Origin: Massilia kyonggiensis
Lineage (GTDB): Bacteria > Pseudomonadota > Gammaproteobacteria > Burkholderiales > Burkholderiaceae_D
Assembly (NCBI RefSeq): GCF_024756235.1
Contig: NZ_JANUGY010000007.1
Span: 1 to 64,000 of the forward strand
Direction: 5' to 3'
Length of the DNA stretch: 64,000 nt
Of the stretch, positions 16,056-25,302 are shown piece by piece. Both the position numbers and the translations under genes were made by a program. Under the pieces are notes generated by a model, which saw only the letters and a program-made list of their open reading frames with translations, was not told the DNA's origin and did not search any database. The first letter of the stretch is position 1, and each line of letters starts with the position of its first letter.

Positions 16056-17228
16056 ATGAACCAACGCATCCGATCCGATCCCCGCCGCCTCGCCATGCGC
16101 GTGGTGGGGCTTTTGCTGGTCATCTGGTCGTACGTCGCGTTAGCGGACGACGACGAATTCCGCTATTTCGTGATCGGCGAGCCGCAGGCCAGCATCGCGG
16201 TACCGGTGCGTCATCCCCAGACGGCCCTCGTCCTGATGGGCGGCGGCCAGGACGTCGACCAGGCCTTTCGCTGGATGATACGCAGGGCAGGCATCAAACC
16301 GGGCTCGGGCGGCCGCTTCGTCGTGCTGCGGGCGAGCGGGGCCGACGGATACAACCCCTATATCTACTACAGCGGTCCCGGCGGCAAAACGGGCGAACCC
16401 GCAGATCCCTACTGGGTTGGCGGAGCGGCAATGGGCCTGAGTTCCGTCGAGACCCTCGTCATTCCCAGCAGGGCCGCCGCCGACGATCCGTTCGTCAACG
16501 ACGTCGTTCGACGCGCGGACGCCATCTTCATCGCGGGAGGGGACCAGAGCCGGTACATCCGTTTCTGGAAAGGGACCGCACTCGACCGCAGCCTCACCGC
16601 CTTGCTGGACCGGAACGTACCGATCGGCGGCACGAGCGCCGGTCTTGCGATCCTGGGGGAATACGCATTTGCCGCGTTGCAGGGGACGATCGATTCTGCG
16701 GCGGCGCTGTCGAATCCGTTCGATCCGCGCGTCACGCTCGACCCCGATCCGGTCGACCCGGGCCAGAGCTTCCTGGTGCCCAAGCCGTTGATGGGTGTGC
16801 TGACGGATTCCCATTTCGATCGTCGCAGGCGGATGGGGCGCCTGGTCGCCTTTCTGTCGCGCCTGGAGGGTGGGGAAGGGAACGGCTGTCTGGGCAAGCT
16901 GGCGGCGGCGCAAAAGAACCTGGGCGGCATACGGGGCATCGGCGTCAGCGAACAGGCGGCCCTGCTCATCGAAAGCACGGCGGACAAGCACGACTACATC
17001 GCCCGCAGGGTCAAGAATCCTTGGAGTGACACCGAGGGCGCGGTCTATTTCGTGCGTCCGCTGGCGCCGCCGAGCGAATGCGAACCCGGCGTGCCGCTTT
17101 CGATCGACCGGGTCGAAATCAGGAAACTCGCGGATTCCCGGACCGTTTTCAATCTCACGGACTGGTCCGGCGTCGACGCCTACACCGTCAGCGTCGAGAA
17201 CGGCCACTTCGACATTCCTCCGTACTGA
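16056..17228 (+). CDS. cyanophycinase-like peptidase S51 family protein, exported
   Basis: A 390-aa serine peptidase homologue. An N-terminal hydrophobic signal (residues about 14-30, ending VALA) suggests export. The S51 core shows LVLMGGGQDVDQAF, AIFIAGGDQSRYIRFWKGT and the nucleophile elbow GGTSAGLAI with Ser194, then DSHFDRRRRMGRL. Cyanophycinases cleave the beta-Asp-Arg polymer cyanophycin to dipeptides; exported forms are known in bacteria that feed on cyanophycin. No cyanophycin synthetase is in the window. The exact substrate is inferred, not shown. Confidence 0.82.
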   Translation: MNQRIRSDPRRLAMRVVGLLLVIWSYVALADDDEFRYFVIGEPQASIAVPVRHPQTALVLMGGGQDVDQAFRWMIRRAGIKPGSGGRFVVLRASGADGYNPYIYYSGPGGKTGEPADPYWVGGAAMGLSSVETLVIPSRAAADDPFVNDVVRRADAIFIAGGDQSRYIRFWKGTALDRSLTALLDRNVPIGGTSAGLAILGEYAFAALQGTIDSAAALSNPFDPRVTLDPDPVDPGQSFLVPKPLMGVLTDSHFDRRRRMGRLVAFLSRLEGGEGNGCLGKLAAAQKNLGGIRGIGVSEQAALLIESTADKHDYIARRVKNPWSDTEGAVYFVRPLAPPSECEPGVPLSIDRVEIRKLADSRTVFNLTDWSGVDAYTVSVENGHFDIPPY

Positions 17229-17558
17229 TTTCCCGACGCTAAGGGTTTGCTAAGTCGGCCTGCTTACCATGGCCGGGTTCACCCAGCTGTCGGTCCGATG
17301 CGCGGTTGAGTCCATTAAAATGCTTATGTGTTAACATATTTGTGCAAATGCATAATGGTGTTAAGATGTAACCCTCTTCGAAGGAATCGAGCATTTCTTC
17401 CCGGCGCGGCGGGTCCCGATCTGTCCGCGTCTCACTCTGGCAATTGCCGGTGACGCAGTTCGTCAAGTCACCGCCGATTGCGTTCGCCCTGTGCCGCGCC
17501 GGCATGCCGTCAGGCCATGCCGCGCCGCCTTCCGCATCGCCAAGAAAGGACGAAGACG
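17229..17558 (+). promoter_or_regulatory. 330-bp gene-free region with AT-rich promoter island before ggpPS
   Basis: No gene is seen here. Bases about 17306-17370 are strikingly AT-rich for this genome. TTGTGC (17340-17345), a 16-bp spacer and TAAGAT (17362-17367) make a plausible sigma-70 promoter, with an imperfect dyad TATGTGTTAACATA just upstream (17325-17338) and CTTCGAAG downstream. It is the likely control region of the osmoadaptation operon starting at 17559; the regulator is unknown. Confidence 0.45.
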
Positions 17559-19862
17559 ATGACTCTCGTATATCCCCGACGGCTGGCCGCGCGCCCGTCG
17601 CCCGACAATTTTGTACTTGCCACGGATCTCGACGGCACGCTGCTGGCCGGCAGCGTCGAAGCGCGGCGCCGCATTCGCGAACTGTTCGCGGCGGCAGCGG
17701 CCGGCGTACGCCTGGTCTACGTGACCGGACGCGGCCTCGAATCGATCTTGCCGCTGCTCAGCGATTCGACGATACCCGCGCCGGACTACATCATCGCTGA
17801 CGTCGGCGCCACGATCGTGCACGGCGACCTGCGCCCGGTGGGCGACGTCCAGCAGGAAATCGCCGCGCGCTGGCCAGGCTCCCAGGCGGTGCTGAAGGCG
17901 CTCGCCGGCTTTTCCGGCCTGCGGCGCCAGAGCGTCCCGCAGGAACGGCGCTGTTCCTTCCTGGCGGGCGAGGGCGATGTCACGCCCCAGCTGCGCGCGG
18001 CCGTCGACCGGCTCGGGTGCGACCTGTTGCTGTCGGCCGGCTGCTATCTCGACGTATTGCCGCGGGGCGTGAGCAAGGGCGCGGCCGTGCTGCGGCTCGC
18101 GCAGGCGGTCGATATCGACCCGGCCGCCATCGTCGTCGCCGGCGACACGCTCAACGACCTGTCGATGTTCGAGACGGGCCTGCGCGGGATCGTCGTCGGC
18201 GGGGCCGAGCCAGCGCTGGTGGAGCGAGTGCGCAAGCGACCGCTCGTCCACATCGCGACGGGCGAGGGGTGCGACGGCATTCTCGAGGGGCTGGTGCACC
18301 ATGGCGCGGTCGCCCCCGCGGCGCCGGCGCGGGAGGAACGCGCACGGGGCCGGGCCGAACTGGTGATGGTGTACCACCGTCTGCCGTTCGACGAAGTGGT
18401 CGAGGACGGCGTCGCGTACCGGCGGCGCCCGCGCAGTCCGAACGGCATCATTCCGACCCTGCTGCGCTTCTTCGCCGGCGAACGGTCCGGCTCCTGGGTC
18501 GCGTGGTCGCAGCAGCCGTGCCGCGACCCGGACGGCTTCGAGCCGAACGTCCCGGTCGATCCGGAGCGCTACCCGCGACTGCAGGCGGCGCGCATCGCGC
18601 TGACCGCGGACGACGTCGACGTCTTCTACAAGAAATTCTCGAAAGAGGCGTTCTGGCCGATCATCTTCTCGTTCCCGGACAAGGCCGAATTCAACCAGGC
18701 GCATTGGGAGCGCTTCCTTGAGGTGAACCGCCTGTTCGCCGAGCGCACGGCGCACGAGGCGGCGGAGAACGCCGTGGTCTGGGTCCACGACTACAACCTG
18801 TGGATGGTGCCGGCGTTCCTGCGCCCGCTCCGCCCGGACCTGCGCATCGCGTTCTTCCACCACACCGCCTTCCCGTCGAGCGACGTCTTCAACATCCTGC
18901 CGTGGCGGCGCGAGATCATCGGCAGCCTGCTCCAGTGCGACTACGTCGGCTTCCACATCCCGCGCTACGTCGAGAATTTCGTCGACGCCGTGCGTTCGTT
19001 CGCGCCGGTGGACCCGTGCGGCAGCGTGCCCTGCGCGCCGCGCTTCCTCACCTACGGTTGCGCGCTTGGCGTCGACACCATGACGACAGCGATCGAGGCC
19101 GGGGGGCGGCGCGTCAGCCTGGGCGCGCATCCGGTCGGCACGGACGCCGCGCTGATCGGCCGCATCGTCGCGTCGCCGCCGGTGCAGGCGCAGGCGGACG
19201 CGATCCGCGACTATCTCGGCGGCGCCGCCGGCATCGTGTCGATCGAACGGCTCGACTACGTCAAGGGCACGCTGGAAAAGCTGGAGGCGTTCGAGCGCCT
19301 GCTCGAGATGCACCCGGAACACATCGGCAAGGTCACGCTGCTGAACATCATCACGCCGGCGGCGCCGGGAATGGAGATCTACGAGAGCCTGCGCGTCGAG
19401 GTCGACCGTACGGTGGGGCGCATCAACGGCCGCTTCTCCACGCTGAACTGGGTGCCGGTGCGCTACTTTTACCGCTCGCTGCCGTTCGAGGAAGTCATCG
19501 CCCACTACGCGGCGTGCGACGTGGCGTGGATCACGCCGTTGCGCGACGGATTGAACCTGGTGGCGAAGGAATTCGTCGCAGCCAAGAAGGCCGGCGGCGG
19601 TACGGGCGTGCTGATCTTGTCGGAATTCGCCGGGGCAGCGGTCGAGCTGCATGGCGCGCTGCTGGCCAACCCGTATGACAGCCACGCCATGACCAGCGCC
19701 CTGCACCAGGCACTGACCATGCGCGAGGACGAGCGTGCTTACCGCACGGCGCGCATGGCCATGATCGTTGCCGAGCACGACGTCGTGCGCTGGGGCGACG
19801 ATTTCCTGGCTGCCGTCGACAACGCGTGCGTACCGGTACTGGAGGAGGTGAAGGCGGCATGA
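17559..19862 (+). CDS. ggpPS: bifunctional glucosylglycerol-phosphate phosphatase/synthase (GgpPS)
   Basis: A 767-aa fusion making the compatible solute glucosylglycerol. Residues about 15-250 form a HAD phosphatase (DLDGT at 23-27, VTGRG, GDTLNDLSMF near 195-204). Residues about 267-760 form a GT20 glycosyltransferase. The GT20 part follows cyanobacterial GgpS rather than OtsA: VMVYHRLPFDEV, SPNGIIPTLLRFF, KEAFWPIIFSFP, WVHDYNLW and FHIPRYVENFV. The reactions would be ADP-glucose plus glycerol-3-phosphate to the phosphate ester, then dephosphorylation. The fused order, phosphatase first, is that reported for heterotrophic proteobacterial GgpPS. The ATG at 17559 follows AAAGGA. Its stop overlaps the mscS start (ATGA). 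Confidence 0.88.
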   Translation: MTLVYPRRLAARPSPDNFVLATDLDGTLLAGSVEARRRIRELFAAAAAGVRLVYVTGRGLESILPLLSDSTIPAPDYIIADVGATIVHGDLRPVGDVQQEIAARWPGSQAVLKALAGFSGLRRQSVPQERRCSFLAGEGDVTPQLRAAVDRLGCDLLLSAGCYLDVLPRGVSKGAAVLRLAQAVDIDPAAIVVAGDTLNDLSMFETGLRGIVVGGAEPALVERVRKRPLVHIATGEGCDGILEGLVHHGAVAPAAPAREERARGRAELVMVYHRLPFDEVVEDGVAYRRRPRSPNGIIPTLLRFFAGERSGSWVAWSQQPCRDPDGFEPNVPVDPERYPRLQAARIALTADDVDVFYKKFSKEAFWPIIFSFPDKAEFNQAHWERFLEVNRLFAERTAHEAAENAVVWVHDYNLWMVPAFLRPLRPDLRIAFFHHTAFPSSDVFNILPWRREIIGSLLQCDYVGFHIPRYVENFVDAVRSFAPVDPCGSVPCAPRFLTYGCALGVDTMTTAIEAGGRRVSLGAHPVGTDAALIGRIVASPPVQAQADAIRDYLGGAAGIVSIERLDYVKGTLEKLEAFERLLEMHPEHIGKVTLLNIITPAAPGMEIYESLRVEVDRTVGRINGRFSTLNWVPVRYFYRSLPFEEVIAHYAACDVAWITPLRDGLNLVAKEFVAAKKAGGGTGVLILSEFAGAAVELHGALLANPYDSHAMTSALHQALTMREDERAYRTARMAMIVAEHDVVRWGDDFLAAVDNACVPVLEEVKAA

Positions 19863-20923
19863 ACCACGTCATCCTCGGCAACGACGTGACGGCATGGACG
19901 GCCGCGTTGGCGACCGCCGTCGTCGTGTGCGTGCTGCTGTACGGCGCACGGCGCCTGGTGGTTTCCCGTCTGCAGGTCTTCGCGCAGACGACCGCAACCC
20001 ACCTGGACGACGTGGCGATCAAGGTGTTGTGCGCGACCAGCCCGCTGTTCGTGCTGTTGATGGGCCTGTATGCCGGCGCCCAGTGGCTCGTCCTGCCGGG
20101 CAATGGCGCCGCCGTGCTGGCCCGGCTCGCGATCGCGGCGCTGCTGCTGCAGGTGGCCCGCTGGGGCGACGTCGGCATGCGCGACTGGCTGCACCATTAC
20201 CGGACGGCGCGCAGTGCGCAGGACGTCGCCAGCACCACGTCGACAGCGGCACTGGGCTTCGTCGCGCGCACGCTGCTGTGGCTCGTCATCGTCCTGATGA
20301 TCCTCGATAACTTCGGCGTCAACATCACGACCCTCGTCGCCAGCCTGGGCATCGGCGGCATCGCCGTGGCGCTGGCGCTCCAGAACATCCTCGGGGACCT
20401 GTTCTCTTCGCTGTCCATCGTGCTCGACAAGCCGTTCGTGGTGGGCGATTTCATCACCGTGGACGACATCGCCGGCACCGTCGAATACGTCGGACTGAAG
20501 ACGACGCGCATCCGCGGCCTGGGCGGCGAGCAGGTGGTGTTCTCGAACAGCGATTTGCTCAAGAGCCGGATCCGCAACTACAAGCGGATGCAGACGCGCC
20601 GCATCGTATTCACGATCGGCGTCGTCTACGAGATCGACAAGCGCCGGCTGCTGGCGATCCCGGAGATCCTGCGCGAGGTCGTGTCGGCCCAGCCGCAGGC
20701 GCGCTTCGACCGCGCCCATTTCAAGAGCTATGGCGCGTCCTCGCTCGACTTCGAGACCGTGTATGTCGTGGAAACGCCGGAGTATGCGGTGTACATGGAC
20801 ATCCAGCAGGCGATCAACGTGGCCCTGTTCGACAGGTTTGCGCAGGAAGGCATCGCGTTCGCGTATCCTACCCAGACCGTGTATTTCGCACAGGCCGGGG
20901 GAACGCAAGCGCCATGCAAATGA
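19859..20923 (+). CDS. MscS-family mechanosensitive channel
   Basis: A 354-aa protein with about four or five predicted membrane helices followed by the MscS pore helix and beta domain: ASLGIGGIAVALALQNILG is the pore-lining segment, then DKPFVVGDFI and GLKTTRIRGLGGEQVVFSN. Such channels open on hypo-osmotic shock and release solutes. The ATG at 19859 overlaps the ggpPS stop by 4 bp, so synthesis of a compatible solute and its emergency release are co-translated. The C-terminal end overlaps the BCCT gene by 10 bp. Confidence 0.92.
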   Translation: MNHVILGNDVTAWTAALATAVVVCVLLYGARRLVVSRLQVFAQTTATHLDDVAIKVLCATSPLFVLLMGLYAGAQWLVLPGNGAAVLARLAIAALLLQVARWGDVGMRDWLHHYRTARSAQDVASTTSTAALGFVARTLLWLVIVLMILDNFGVNITTLVASLGIGGIAVALALQNILGDLFSSLSIVLDKPFVVGDFITVDDIAGTVEYVGLKTTRIRGLGGEQVVFSNSDLLKSRIRNYKRMQTRRIVFTIGVVYEIDKRRLLAIPEILREVVSAQPQARFDRAHFKSYGASSLDFETVYVVETPEYAVYMDIQQAINVALFDRFAQEGIAFAYPTQTVYFAQAGGTQAPCK

Positions 20924-22431
20924 TATTCACGTCCGGGTTCATCCTCGCGGTCGTCGTGTGGGGCATCGTCGCCCCGGCCGGCATGAGTGCCGTCTTCGGC
21001 GCCATGCTGTCGGTTCTGACCCGTAACTTCGGCTGGCTGTACCTGTGGGTCGTGCTCGGGCTCGTCCTGTTCGCGGGCTTCGTCGCGTTCAGCCGGTACG
21101 GCAGCATGAAGCTCGGCGGCGACGACGAGGAACCGGAATTCGGTGCCGGCAGCTGGTTCGCGATGCTGTTCGCGGCGGGCATGGGCATCGGCCTCGTGTT
21201 CTGGGGCGTCGCCGAGCCGATCTCCCACTACAACACGGCGCCTCCCGGTGTCGTGTCCGGCACGCCGGAAGCCGCGAACGCCGCGATGCGCTACGTGTTC
21301 TTCCACTGGGGCGTGCATCCGTGGGCGGTCTACAGCGTGGTCGCTCTGGCGATCGCATTCTTCCAGTACCGGCGTAGGCAGACGCCCCTTATCAGCAGCG
21401 TCACCGGCTCGCTGCCGTGGCGCGCCGTGCGGCCGCTCTCCGGCCTGTTCAACGGCCTCGCCGTCGTCGCCACGGCGTTCGGCGTTGCCGCGTCGCTCGG
21501 GGTCGGTGCGCTGCAGATCAACAGCGGTTTGCATGCCGTATTCGGCGTCCCGGTCGGCACGGGGCCGCAGGTCGCCATCATCGTCGTCACCGCCGCCGTA
21601 TTCATCGCTTCGGCGCTCGCCGGCGTCGAGAAGGGGATCAAGCTGCTGTCGAATTTCAACATGGGCGTTGCGGTCGCGCTGGCCGTGGCCGTGTTTATCC
21701 TCGGCCCCACGGTGGCGATCATCGACACGCTGACCAACACGCTCGGTGCCTACCTGAGCGATATCGTGCGGATGAGCCTGCGCGCCACGCCGTTCCGCGA
21801 CAGCAACTGGGTCGGCAGCTGGACGATCTTCTACTGGGCCTGGTGGATTTCCTGGTCGCCGTTCGTCGGCCTGTTCATCGCCCGCGTCTCGCGCGGCCGC
21901 ACGATCCGCGAGTTCGTCATCGGCACCGTGCTGGCGCCATCGCTGGCGGCGTTCCTGTGGTTCTCGATCTTCGGCGGCAGTGCACTGACCATGCAGATCT
22001 GGCAGCACGTGCCGCTCGCGGAGGCCGTCAAGGCCGACGTCGCGACGGCCCTGTTCACGATGTTCGGCGCGATGCCGTTCGGCGCTATCATGTCGATGGT
22101 GGCCACGCTGCTGGTCCTCGTCTTTTTCGTGACGTCCGGCGATTCCGCCGTGCTGGTACTCGGCATGATGAGCACGCGCGGCAATCCCGATCCGCCGGGC
22201 CGCGTCAAGCTGGTCTGGGGTGTGCTCGTCGCGGGGATCGCGGTCAGCCTGCTGCTCGCGGGCGGGTTGCAGGCCCTGCAGACCGCGACGATCCTGTTCG
22301 CGCTGCCGTTCGCCCTCGTGATCGTGCTGATGGTCGTCGCGCTGTGGCGCGCGTTGCGCGAAGACTGGCGCGAGGAAGCGCGGCGCGAACGCGAACTGCG
22401 GCGCCGCATGCGCGAACTGATGCGGGACTAG
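20914..22431 (+). CDS. BCCT family betaine/choline/carnitine transporter
   Basis: A 505-aa secondary transporter with twelve predicted helices. Signature segments are the glycine-rich AAGMGIGLVFWGVAEPISHY and the Trp-rich WTIFYWAWWISWSPFVGLFIAR that line the substrate site of BetP/BetT/OpuD. The short cytosolic C-tail rich in Arg and Glu (REDWREEARRERELRRRMR) resembles osmosensing tails of this family. It likely imports glycine betaine or a relative. Third gene of the ggpPS-mscS operon (10-bp overlap with mscS). Its end overlaps the nhaA stop by 4 bp, tail to tail. Confidence 0.93.
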   Translation: MQMIFTSGFILAVVVWGIVAPAGMSAVFGAMLSVLTRNFGWLYLWVVLGLVLFAGFVAFSRYGSMKLGGDDEEPEFGAGSWFAMLFAAGMGIGLVFWGVAEPISHYNTAPPGVVSGTPEAANAAMRYVFFHWGVHPWAVYSVVALAIAFFQYRRRQTPLISSVTGSLPWRAVRPLSGLFNGLAVVATAFGVAASLGVGALQINSGLHAVFGVPVGTGPQVAIIVVTAAVFIASALAGVEKGIKLLSNFNMGVAVALAVAVFILGPTVAIIDTLTNTLGAYLSDIVRMSLRATPFRDSNWVGSWTIFYWAWWISWSPFVGLFIARVSRGRTIREFVIGTVLAPSLAAFLWFSIFGGSALTMQIWQHVPLAEAVKADVATALFTMFGAMPFGAIMSMVATLLVLVFFVTSGDSAVLVLGMMSTRGNPDPPGRVKLVWGVLVAGIAVSLLLAGGLQALQTATILFALPFALVIVLMVVALWRALREDWREEARRERELRRRMRELMRD

Positions 22432-23582
22432 GTGCCGCGCCGCTTCAGCCACGCATAGCCGAGCACGCCCGACGCCAGCGACGCCAGCAGGATCGCAATC
22501 TTGGACGCATCGACCGCCTCCGCTTGCCCGGCGAAGGCCAGGTTCGTGATGAAGATCGACATCGTGAAACCGATACCGCCCAGCAGGCCCGCGCCGATCA
22601 CGTGGCGCCAGGCAAGGTCCGCGGGTAAGCGGCACAGTCCGAGCGAGACGGCAGTGAAGCTCATCGCTGCAATGCCCGCCGGCTTGCCTACCGTGAGTCC
22701 CAGCATGATGCCCATGCTATTCGCAGACAGCAATTGCTCGGTCCAGCCGGCGGCGACCACGATGCCCGTGTTCGCGAGTGCGAAAACGGGCAGGACGAGG
22801 AAGGTGACCGGCTTGTGCAGGAAATGTTCGAGCCGGTGCGAAGGCGATGCCTCGTCGTCGCGCCGGGCCGAGTAGGGGATCGCGAAGGCGAGCAGCACAC
22901 CCGCGATCGTGGCGTGCACGCCGGACTTCAGCATGAGGAACCACATCAGTGCGCCGCCGAGCAGGTAGGGCGCCAGCGCCATCACCCGTCCGATGCGGTT
23001 CAGCGCGACCAGGCCCGCGAACACGACGAGTGCGCCGCCGAGATAGGCGAGCGACAACTGCTTCGTGTAGAACAGGGCGATCACGACGATCGCCCCGAGG
23101 TCATCCATGACGGCGAGTGCGGTGAGGAAGACCTTGAGCGAGGCGGGTACGTTGCGCCCCAGCAGGGCCAGCACGCCGAGCGCGAACGCGATGTCCGTCG
23201 CCATCGGGATGCCCATGCCCGCCTGCGTCGGGCCGCCGCCGTTCAGGGCAAAATGCAGCGACGCCGGCACCACGATGCCGCCGGCGGCCGCCAGGATCGG
23301 CAGCAATGCGTTCTTGAAATCGGACAGCTCGCCGTTGTACAGCTCGCGTTCGAGTTCGAGGCCGATCAGCAGGAAGAAGACGGCCATCAGGCCGTCGTTG
23401 ACCCAGTGTTCGAGGCTCAGTCCCGCCACGTGCGCATGCCAGAACTGCACGTAAGGTGCGCCCGCCGCGGAGTTGGCGATCGCGAGCGATGTGGCGGTGC
23501 AGAGGATGAGGATGATGCCGGCGGCCTTGCCGGACGCGGTGAATTCGTTGAAGCTCTTGCTGAGCGAAGACTCGACGTGCAT
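22428..23582 (-). CDS. nhaA: Na+/H+ antiporter NhaA
   Basis: A 384-aa electrogenic antiporter, close to the 388 aa of E. coli NhaA. The ion-binding aspartates are visible: Asp130 in PMATDIAFALG and the Asp160-Asp161 pair in LAVMDDLGAIVV, matching Asp133, Asp163 and Asp164 of E. coli. Other family marks are LIGLELERELYNGEL and GIGFTMSIFI. It exports Na+ or Li+ in exchange for protons. The ATG at 23582 fits the usual start; the longer frame to 23654 adds non-conserved residues. It sits opposite the compatible-solute operon. Confidence 0.95.
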   Translation of the reverse strand: MHVESSLSKSFNEFTASGKAAGIILILCTATSLAIANSAAGAPYVQFWHAHVAGLSLEHWVNDGLMAVFFLLIGLELERELYNGELSDFKNALLPILAAAGGIVVPASLHFALNGGGPTQAGMGIPMATDIAFALGVLALLGRNVPASLKVFLTALAVMDDLGAIVVIALFYTKQLSLAYLGGALVVFAGLVALNRIGRVMALAPYLLGGALMWFLMLKSGVHATIAGVLLAFAIPYSARRDDEASPSHRLEHFLHKPVTFLVLPVFALANTGIVVAAGWTEQLLSANSMGIMLGLTVGKPAGIAAMSFTAVSLGLCRLPADLAWRHVIGAGLLGGIGFTMSIFITNLAFAGQAEAVDASKIAILLASLASGVLGYAWLKRRGT

Positions 23583-23813
23583 GCCAATTCCCGGATGGGC
23601 ACGCGTCCAAAGGTCATGCTTGGACGCGCGCGTACCGCGTGGCGGCCCGACCATCGCACATCCTGTCGTGCCGGCGCGGCACGATCACCCTTGCCGCGAT
23701 TATAACGTGGACCGCATCCATGCAACGATTTGATGCATGGCTGCAAGAAATGTTTGGACAAATGCGACGGGTGGGCGACAATCCAGCGCGTACTCTTCCT
23801 TGATACCGATGTC

Positions 23814-25223
23814 ATGAACGCACCCGACACCCAGCCCCGGCCGCCATCGCTGCGCGCCGCGATCGCCCACCGCTTCAGCCTCCACGACGACAAGGCGGAC
23901 GATGCCGAGATCGACCGCGCGATCCGCGCCGGCGTGGAACTGCAAGGCGCGACCCTGTGGATCCTGATGCTGGCGATCCTGATCGCTTCGGTCGGCCTGA
24001 ACACCAACTCGACCGCCGTGATCATCGGCGCCATGTTGGTGTCTCCGCTGATGGGGCCGATCGTCGGATTCGGCTACGGGATCGGCATCCTCGACTTTGC
24101 GCTGATCCGCCGCGCGCTCGCCAACCTCGGCATCGCCGCCACGATCAGCCTGGGGACGTCGACGCTGTATTTCCTCGTCACGCCGCTGGCCGAAGCGCAG
24201 TCGGAACTGCTGGCACGGACGACGCCTTCGCTGTGGGACGTGCTGATTGCCCTCGCCGGTGGACTGGCCGGCATCATCGGCCAGACGCGGCGCGAAAAGT
24301 CGAACGTAATTCCCGGCGTGGCCATCGCGACGGCGCTGATGCCGCCGTTGTGCACGGCAGGCTACGGCCTTGCCAACGCGAACTGGTCGGTGTTCGGCGG
24401 CGCCTTCTACCTGTTCTCGATCAACTGCGTGTTTATCGCCTTCGCGGCCGTGATCGTCATCGACTTCCTCCGCCTGCCGCACCGGAAATTCATCGACCCC
24501 GTCAAGGAGCGCCGGGTCAAGCGGGCGTTGCTGGCGGTTGTCCTGCTCACGGCGCTGCCGAGCATCTGGCTCGCCGCACGCCTCGTCGACAATGAAGTCT
24601 TCGGCAGCCGCGCGCGCGAATTCGTGCGCAAGGAATTCAACACCGCGACGGTGCACGTGCTCGAGACCCGCGTCGCGCCGGGCACGCACGACATCGAAGT
24701 CACGCTGATCGGCACGCCGCTGGCCAGGGCGGCGATCAAGGCCATCGAGCAGAAGCTGGCATCCGCCGGCCTGACGAACGCGCGCCTGTTCGTGCACCAG
24801 GGCGAGGTGCCGCACGTCGAAAGCCAGAAGATCGACGTCGGCAGCCTGAAGGCCGACATCCTGGCCGAGATCGTGCGCAACAACCAGGACGCGCTGCAGG
24901 ACAGGGATGCGACGATCGAGGCCTTGCGCCGCCAGGTGACAGCCCAGCAGGAATGGGTGGCGCGGGCCGGCGCGGTGACGCGCGAATTCGAGGCGCAGTA
25001 CCCGCAGTGCGGCGAAGTTCTCGTGGGCAAGGCCGCCCAAGACGGCGTCGACGGCGCGCCGTCCGTGCCCTTCCTCAGCGCGACCTGCCGGCGTATGCCC
25101 CGTGCGGACGAGGTCAAGCGGATCAACGAGTGGCTGAAGGTACGCAGCGGGTCGCCTGACGCCAGAGTGGTACTGGTCGCCGGGCGGCTGCAGCCGCTAC
25201 GACATCTGTCGCCGCGGCCATGA
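23814..25223 (+). CDS. TIGR00341/DUF389 family membrane protein
   Basis: A 469-aa protein. The N-terminal half is the DUF389 membrane domain (GAMLVSPLMGPIVGFGYGIG, GVAIATALMPPLCTAGYGLA, six or so helices). The C-terminal half is a soluble alpha/beta extension with a coiled-coil-like stretch near residues 355-400. The family is widespread but has no firmly established function. The ATG at 23814 lacks a good ribosome site. Placement between nhaA and channels suggests an ion or osmotic role, which is inference. Confidence 0.82.
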   Translation: MNAPDTQPRPPSLRAAIAHRFSLHDDKADDAEIDRAIRAGVELQGATLWILMLAILIASVGLNTNSTAVIIGAMLVSPLMGPIVGFGYGIGILDFALIRRALANLGIAATISLGTSTLYFLVTPLAEAQSELLARTTPSLWDVLIALAGGLAGIIGQTRREKSNVIPGVAIATALMPPLCTAGYGLANANWSVFGGAFYLFSINCVFIAFAAVIVIDFLRLPHRKFIDPVKERRVKRALLAVVLLTALPSIWLAARLVDNEVFGSRAREFVRKEFNTATVHVLETRVAPGTHDIEVTLIGTPLARAAIKAIEQKLASAGLTNARLFVHQGEVPHVESQKIDVGSLKADILAEIVRNNQDALQDRDATIEALRRQVTAQQEWVARAGAVTREFEAQYPQCGEVLVGKAAQDGVDGAPSVPFLSATCRRMPRADEVKRINEWLKVRSGSPDARVVLVAGRLQPLRHLSPRP

Positions 25224-25302
25224 GAGCGTTTGGCCGTGCAGTTCGTCCGGGAAGGGCCATGCGAACTTGTGCCGTCGGCATGACTCAGGAAGAGGAGACA
25301 GC

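Noticed and set aside
17239..17505. 88-codon minus-strand frame in the ggpPS upstream region
   Set aside because: No ribosome site, no recognisable domain, and it crosses the AT-rich promoter island.
17559..19862. Calling the gene trehalose-6-phosphate synthase (otsA)
   Set aside because: GT20 motifs follow GgpS, the typical OtsA N-terminal SNRIAP-like start is absent, and the HAD domain precedes rather than follows the synthase domain.
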